A DNA stretch of 64,000 nucleotides from CAZAYP01 sp964489425 [NCBI: uncultured Verrucomicrobiota bacterium]. GTDB taxonomy: Bacteria > Verrucomicrobiota > Kiritimatiellia > RZYC01. Shown piece by piece: positions 60,181 to 64,000 of this stretch. Positions within the stretch are counted from its first letter, which is position 1, and every line of letters begins with the position of its first letter. Both the position numbers and the translations under genes were made by a program. The stretch lies in contig CAZAYP010000017.1 of assembly GCA_964489425.1 (NCBI GenBank), forward strand, positions 1 through 64,000. Direction: 5' to 3'. The notes below the pieces were generated by a model that searched no databases, was not told where the DNA came from, and worked only from the letters and a program-made list of their open reading frames with translations.

Positions 60181-62667
60181 TCAGGCCTCCCGGGCCTGGC
60201 GCAGGCGGCGCAGCAGGAGCGCGCGCAGGCGCTGGCCCAGCGGGCTTTGTTCGGCCAGCTTGACCAGGTAGCCCATGCCCGGGGCATCCCGCAGCCAGCA
60301 GCTCAGCTTGAACGCCAGGCGCGAGCGGGGAAACAGCACGCTGGGCAGCGCCGGCGGCGCGGCCGGCATCTTCCAATACGCGGCCGTGGGGCCGGTCACG
60401 CGCGGCAGGGTCAGCAGCAAGGCCCAGTTGCGCGCCTGGCGAGCCAGCGCCTCGTCGCCGTCGGCCCATTCCTCAGCCATGCCGGCGCGCAGGGCCAGCT
60501 GGTTGGCGGCTTCCCACACCAGGCCGCCCTGGCGCACGACCCACGGCCGCCAGTTGGCGCGGTCCTGCTCCGCCACCGGGCGCGGCATGGCCGGCCCGGA
60601 CAAGGGGCCGGCGAGATCCAGCAGCTGCTGGTAGGCGCCAACAAGGCTGTCGGCCAGGCCATCCCACGCGGCCGGTGTTTCCGGCAGGGTGGCGGCCAGG
60701 GCTGGGCTGGCGCGCAAGAACTCAAATGCGCGCAGGTAGCCCGCATGCTCGTCAGGAACGAACGCCGGCCGCTGCAGCGCCAGCAGGGTGAGCATGCGGC
60801 CGGCCTTGCGCTGCCGCGCCGCGAAGCTGGCGGGCGTCATGGCGTGGAGATGGTACCCGATGGCGGTGGACCAGAACCGCAAGGTCATGCCCCGCAGGTG
60901 CAGGCGGTAGGCCAGTTCCACATCCTCGAACGCGGCAAAGGGGTAACGGGTGCTGAACAGCTCTTCTTCCTCGATCAGCCACGCACGCTTGAGCGAGCAG
61001 TTGGAGGTGTACAGTCGATTGAATACCGTGACCCGGCCGTGCTTCATGCCGCCGTAGTTGAACTGTTGGCCCGTGGGGCCCACGAGTAGATCGTAAAACG
61101 GGCTCGGCCCCAGGTCCGGGTGCCAGTGGGTCAGCCCCACCAGCGCCGTGCGCGGGTCCGGGAACCGGCGGTGGCCGGCCAGGTGCGCGGCGAGGAACTG
61201 CGGGTCCGGCACAATGTCGTCACCGGTGATCAGCAGGATCTCGCCGCGCGCCTCGCCAATGCCCAGGTTGCGGGCGGCCGCCGGGCCGCCGGGGCCGGTG
61301 TTTTCCAGCACGCGCAGCGGCACCTGTGCCGCATGGCGCTGCGCGAGGGCCTGCAGGGCGGCCGGATCGCCGTGATCGTTCACGAGAATCAACTCATAGT
61401 CGCGCGCCGGCAGCGCCTGCCGGCCATACGCCGCCAGCGTGCGGCCCAGCGCATCGATCCGGTCGCGCGTGGGGATGAGCACAGACACGGGCAGCGTGGC
61501 CGGCCGCCGGCGCGGCTTGACCACGGCCTCGCGCCGCGCAGCCCGCGCCTGCAGTGCGGCGATCAACTTGCGCGCGGCCTCGTCCCAGGAGCACCGGGGC
61601 AAAACGTGGGCGCGGGCCGCGGCGCCGACGGCCGCGAGGCCGGCGCGTTGTTCCAGCGCCGCGCGAAGGGCAGCCACGAGCGCCGCGGGCCTGGCCTGGC
61701 ACCAGTAGACATCGTCAGCCAGGTAGTACCGGTCGCGATCATAGCAGGTGCCCACGGGCACTTCGTCGTGATCGATCGGGACGAACCCGCCGGGGGCGGC
61801 GTAGTCGCAAGGCCCGCCAAAGGCCGGCATCATCACCGGCAGGCCCAGGGCCATGGCGTCCACGATCTTCATGGAAAACCCTTCGCCGCGGAACGGCGCG
61901 AGCAACAGGTCCATGCCGGCGTACAAGCGCAGCAGGTCCGGCTTGGACACAAACTCGTTGTGCCATTCGACCCGCGGGAACCGGCGCTGTTCCGCGATCC
62001 AGCGCCGGATCTGCGGCGAGCCGGAGGATCCGCCGTAATCCTTGATGTGGACCACGAGCGGGTCGCCTGGACCGGCCACCTCGGCCAGCGCGGCCATGGC
62101 GAGATCCGTTCCGTAGCGGTACAGGTCGTGCGAGTTGGTGACGAGCAGCAGGTGCAGGTCCGGCCGCTGGCCGGTTGGCGGGCGCCCGTCCGGGAACAGG
62201 GCCGGGATCTCCGGGCTGTAACCCAGGGGCACGGTGGCGCACTCGGATTCCGGGATGCCGAGATCGCGCAGCGCCGCCAGGTTGAACTGCGCCACGGGCA
62301 GCTTGTGGTACCCGTTGAGCTGGACGTGGCGCGACCAGTAGTCGCGCGGCCCGCGCGCCGGCCGGAACCGGTAGTTGACGCAATAGAACTCGGCGTTGAC
62401 CGCGCCCGCCAGGGCTTGGCGCATGCACTGCGGCCAGTAATGGCTCCACTTGACCTGCGCGTCCGTGGCCGGGTGCCGTCGCTGCCGGGCGCGCAGCATG
62501 CGACGGTGATCCGCGCCCAGGGTGCGGGTCGCGGGCACGCCCGCGGGCACGGTCACGTCCACGCCCAGCCGGAGCAGCGCCGCGATCAAGTCGGCCGTGG
62601 CCCAGGTGAACGCGGTGGCCGCGCCGAAGTCCACGGCGAAATGGATGGCGCCCGGACTCCCGCTCAC
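60181..62667 (-). CDS. Two-domain glycosyltransferase (GT4 + GT2)
   Basis: 828 residues. The first ~370 are GT4-like: 'HFAVDFGAATAFTWATADLI', 'VHIKDYGGSSGS' and 'GEGFSMKIVDAMALGLPVM' (EX7E-type donor site). From ~385 a GT2 domain: 'PVSVLIPTRDRIDALGRTLA', 'YELILVNDHGDP', 'LLITGDDIVPDPQFL' (DxD) and 'FEDVELAYRLHLRGM'. It can add two sugars in sequence. GTG 62667 overlaps the transporter stop (GTGA); the frame is open to 63240 but antisense-like. Confidence 0.85.
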   Translation of the reverse strand: MSGSPGAIHFAVDFGAATAFTWATADLIAALLRLGVDVTVPAGVPATRTLGADHRRMLRARQRRHPATDAQVKWSHYWPQCMRQALAGAVNAEFYCVNYRFRPARGPRDYWSRHVQLNGYHKLPVAQFNLAALRDLGIPESECATVPLGYSPEIPALFPDGRPPTGQRPDLHLLLVTNSHDLYRYGTDLAMAALAEVAGPGDPLVVHIKDYGGSSGSPQIRRWIAEQRRFPRVEWHNEFVSKPDLLRLYAGMDLLLAPFRGEGFSMKIVDAMALGLPVMMPAFGGPCDYAAPGGFVPIDHDEVPVGTCYDRDRYYLADDVYWCQARPAALVAALRAALEQRAGLAAVGAAARAHVLPRCSWDEAARKLIAALQARAARREAVVKPRRRPATLPVSVLIPTRDRIDALGRTLAAYGRQALPARDYELILVNDHGDPAALQALAQRHAAQVPLRVLENTGPGGPAAARNLGIGEARGEILLITGDDIVPDPQFLAAHLAGHRRFPDPRTALVGLTHWHPDLGPSPFYDLLVGPTGQQFNYGGMKHGRVTVFNRLYTSNCSLKRAWLIEEEELFSTRYPFAAFEDVELAYRLHLRGMTLRFWSTAIGYHLHAMTPASFAARQRKAGRMLTLLALQRPAFVPDEHAGYLRAFEFLRASPALAATLPETPAAWDGLADSLVGAYQQLLDLAGPLSGPAMPRPVAEQDRANWRPWVVRQGGLVWEAANQLALRAGMAEEWADGDEALARQARNWALLLTLPRVTGPTAAYWKMPAAPPALPSVLFPRSRLAFKLSCWLRDAPGMGYLVKLAEQSPLGQRLRALLLRRLRQAREA

Positions 62668-63557
62668 GGGGCACCCGCTACGCCGGCCGCGCCGGCCCGG
62701 GCGCGGTGGCTGTGCCGCGCGCGGCGCCAAGCCAGGCGCCCGAGCGCGACCGCCAGGTAGGTGGCGCCGGCCAGGATGACAATGCAGGGGCCGCTGGGCA
62801 GGTTGGCCTCGTAGCTGACGGCCAGGCCGCCGGCGGTGAAGACCATGCTGAACAGGACCGCAACACCCATCATCTGCCAGAGGCGCCGGGCAAAAAAGCC
62901 GGCGGTGGCCGCGGGCAGCGTCAGCAGCGCGATCACCATGACGATGCCCACCACCGAAACCAGGACCACCACGGTCAGCGCGGTGAGGCACAGCAGCAGC
63001 AGGTAAAACACGGTGGTGGGCGTGCCGCGCAGGCGCGCGAACTCGGCATCGAAGCACACGGCCAGGAACTGGTTGTAAAACAGCAGGGCCAGGCCGGCCA
63101 CCAGCACGGCCAGGCCCACCACCCGGACCAGGTCGGGGCGCGAGATCAGCAGGATGTTCCCGAACAGGTAGCTCATGGCGTCCACGTAGCCCGGCGTGGC
63201 GGCGATGAACAGCAGGCCCACGGCCATGCCGACCGCCCACAGCGCGCCGATCACGCTGTCCTCGCGCTGGCGGGCGTAGATGCTGACCAGGCCCAGCACG
63301 ATCGCCGCCAGCAGCGCGGCCGCAAGCGCGCCCAGCATGGGGTCGGCCCAGGCCAGGCCGTGCTTGACCTGCAGGTACAGCCCCAGGCCGATGCCGCCGA
63401 GCACGCAGTGCGAGATCGCCCCGGCGATGTAGCTGATCTTGCGCACCACCACGTAGGTGCCGACGATGCCGAACGCCACGCTGGAGATCAGCCCGGCGCA
63501 GAACGCATACCGGAAAAAGGGCAGGTCCGGATCCAGCAGGGCCTGGAGCAGGTTCAC
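62664..63557 (-). CDS. Zinc/manganese ABC transporter permease
   Basis: 297 residues of the ABC-3 (ZnuB/MntB) permease family, eight or so membrane helices. 'FCAGLISSVAFGIVGTYVVV' and 'YIAGAISHCVLGGIGLG' are conserved N-terminal elements; 'LTLPAATAGFFARRL' is the ATPase contact. GTG 63557 overlaps the ATPase stop. The C-terminal tail is basic and Ala-rich. Operon continues into the large glycosyltransferase by a 4-bp overlap. Confidence 0.88.
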   Translation of the reverse strand: MNLLQALLDPDLPFFRYAFCAGLISSVAFGIVGTYVVVRKISYIAGAISHCVLGGIGLGLYLQVKHGLAWADPMLGALAAALLAAIVLGLVSIYARQREDSVIGALWAVGMAVGLLFIAATPGYVDAMSYLFGNILLISRPDLVRVVGLAVLVAGLALLFYNQFLAVCFDAEFARLRGTPTTVFYLLLLCLTALTVVVLVSVVGIVMVIALLTLPAATAGFFARRLWQMMGVAVLFSMVFTAGGLAVSYEANLPSGPCIVILAGATYLAVALGRLAWRRARHSHRARAGAAGVAGAP

Positions 63558-64000
63558 GGCGTCAACGCCTCCGCCGGGCCGTGCTGGTGGTGGACCATCT
63601 TCAGCGCCGTGCCGTACAGGTCCTGGATCATCGCGCCGCTGATGTTGGTGCCCGTGTGCACCTGCACGGTCCGGTTGACGCAGATGATCTTGCGGATGCG
63701 GCGCGACACAAAGCCCAGGTCGTGCGACACCACCAGGATCGCCATCCGCCGGTTCAGCCGGGACAAGACCTCGTAGAGCTGGTCCTGGATGGCCGGGTCC
63801 ACGTTGGCGGTCGGCTCGTCAAGCAGCAGCAGCTCCGGGTCCCCCACCAGCGCGCGCGCGATCAGCGCCCGCTGGCGCTGGCCGCCGGACAGGTGGGCGA
63901 ACGGCTGGCCGGCCAGGGCGGCGATGCCCAGCTCGCCCAGGGCCGCGTCCGCCGCGGCGCGGTCGGCGGCGGAATAGCGGCCCCAGCGGCAATGCTCCAG
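63554..64000 (-). CDS. Zinc/manganese ABC transporter ATP-binding protein, partial
   Basis: The last ~148 residues; the gene runs off the window at 64000. Signature 'HLSGGQRQRALIARALV', Walker B 'LLLLDEPTANVDPA' and switch 'VVSHDLGFVSRRI' are present; Walker A lies beyond the edge. The C terminus 'GALKMVHH' and His-rich 'HHQHGPAEAL' end support a zinc or manganese importer. Partner of the permease through a GTGA overlap. Confidence 0.9.
   Translation of the reverse strand: MEHCRWGRYSAADRAAADAALGELGIAALAGQPFAHLSGGQRQRALIARALVGDPELLLLDEPTANVDPAIQDQLYEVLSRLNRRMAILVVSHDLGFVSRRIRKIICVNRTVQVHTGTNISGAMIQDLYGTALKMVHHQHGPAEALTP

Overview
GC-rich bacterial chromosome (most genes have a strong G/C third-position bias) of a flagellated, diderm-type bacterium. 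No rRNA or taxonomic marker is present. The mix of heptose and dTDP-rhamnose genes, the carboxyspermidine polyamine route, lipoproteins, Thr-Pro-rich beta-helix surface proteins ending in a 'GSYEY'-type motif, and 'ACCACAGAGG..CACGGAG' intergenic repeats fits the PVC superphylum (Verrucomicrobiota, Kiritimatiellota or Lentisphaerota). This placement is an inference.

Layout. 1-1.3 kb: fragments of a REP-associated Y1 transposase and an IS4-family transposase. 1.4-4.9 kb (minus): rfbB, rfbD and tilS. 5.1-9.3 kb (plus): a signalling operon with a PAS-PAS histidine kinase, a receiver-HDOD protein and a receiver with a degenerate HD-GYP domain. 9.3-13.4 kb: DedA, then a flagellar glycosylation and chaperone cluster (Maf/DUF115, fliS, fliT-like). 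13.9-18.2 kb (minus): GDP-heptose genes hddA and hddC, an epimerase, a D,D-carboxypeptidase and an acidic secreted protein. 18.2-28.3 kb: kinase fragment, AraC regulator, PAS-Cys protein, beta-CASP hydrolase, glycerol dehydrogenase, polar amino acid ABC transporter and a patatin, with three kinds of intergenic repeat.

28.6-39.6 kb is a genomic island. It lies between an intact tRNA-Ser(GCU) and a 46-bp duplicate of that tRNA's 3' end (45/46 identical). It carries a complete type I-E CRISPR-Cas locus: cas3, cse1, cse2, cas6e, cas7e, cas5e, cas1, cas2 and 13 identical repeats with 12 spacers. Its right end holds broken genes: a frameshifted formylglycine-generating-enzyme-like gene and an FG-GAP gene cut exactly at the att duplicate. 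No integrase is visible.

40.5-46.0 kb: an alternative spermidine pathway (PLP decarboxylase, carboxy(nor)spermidine dehydrogenase, carboxy(nor)spermidine decarboxylase) and a radical SAM protein. 46-62.7 kb is a rearranged cell-surface region: membrane glycosyltransferases, a beta-helix/CBM6 surface protein, two paralogous membrane-anchored SGNH-like proteins, a methyltransferase, GT2/GT4 glycosyltransferases, many truncated duplicates and an IS630 remnant. 62.7-64 kb: a zinc/manganese ABC transporter that runs off the end of the window.

No wholly new system is proven. The best leads are the CRISPR island at tRNA-Ser, the all-pyrimidine first spacer base (which predicts a PAM), the shared motif in Thr-Pro-rich tails, the 31-bp-period palindrome array, and the surface region built from duplicated glycosyltransferase and SGNH genes.
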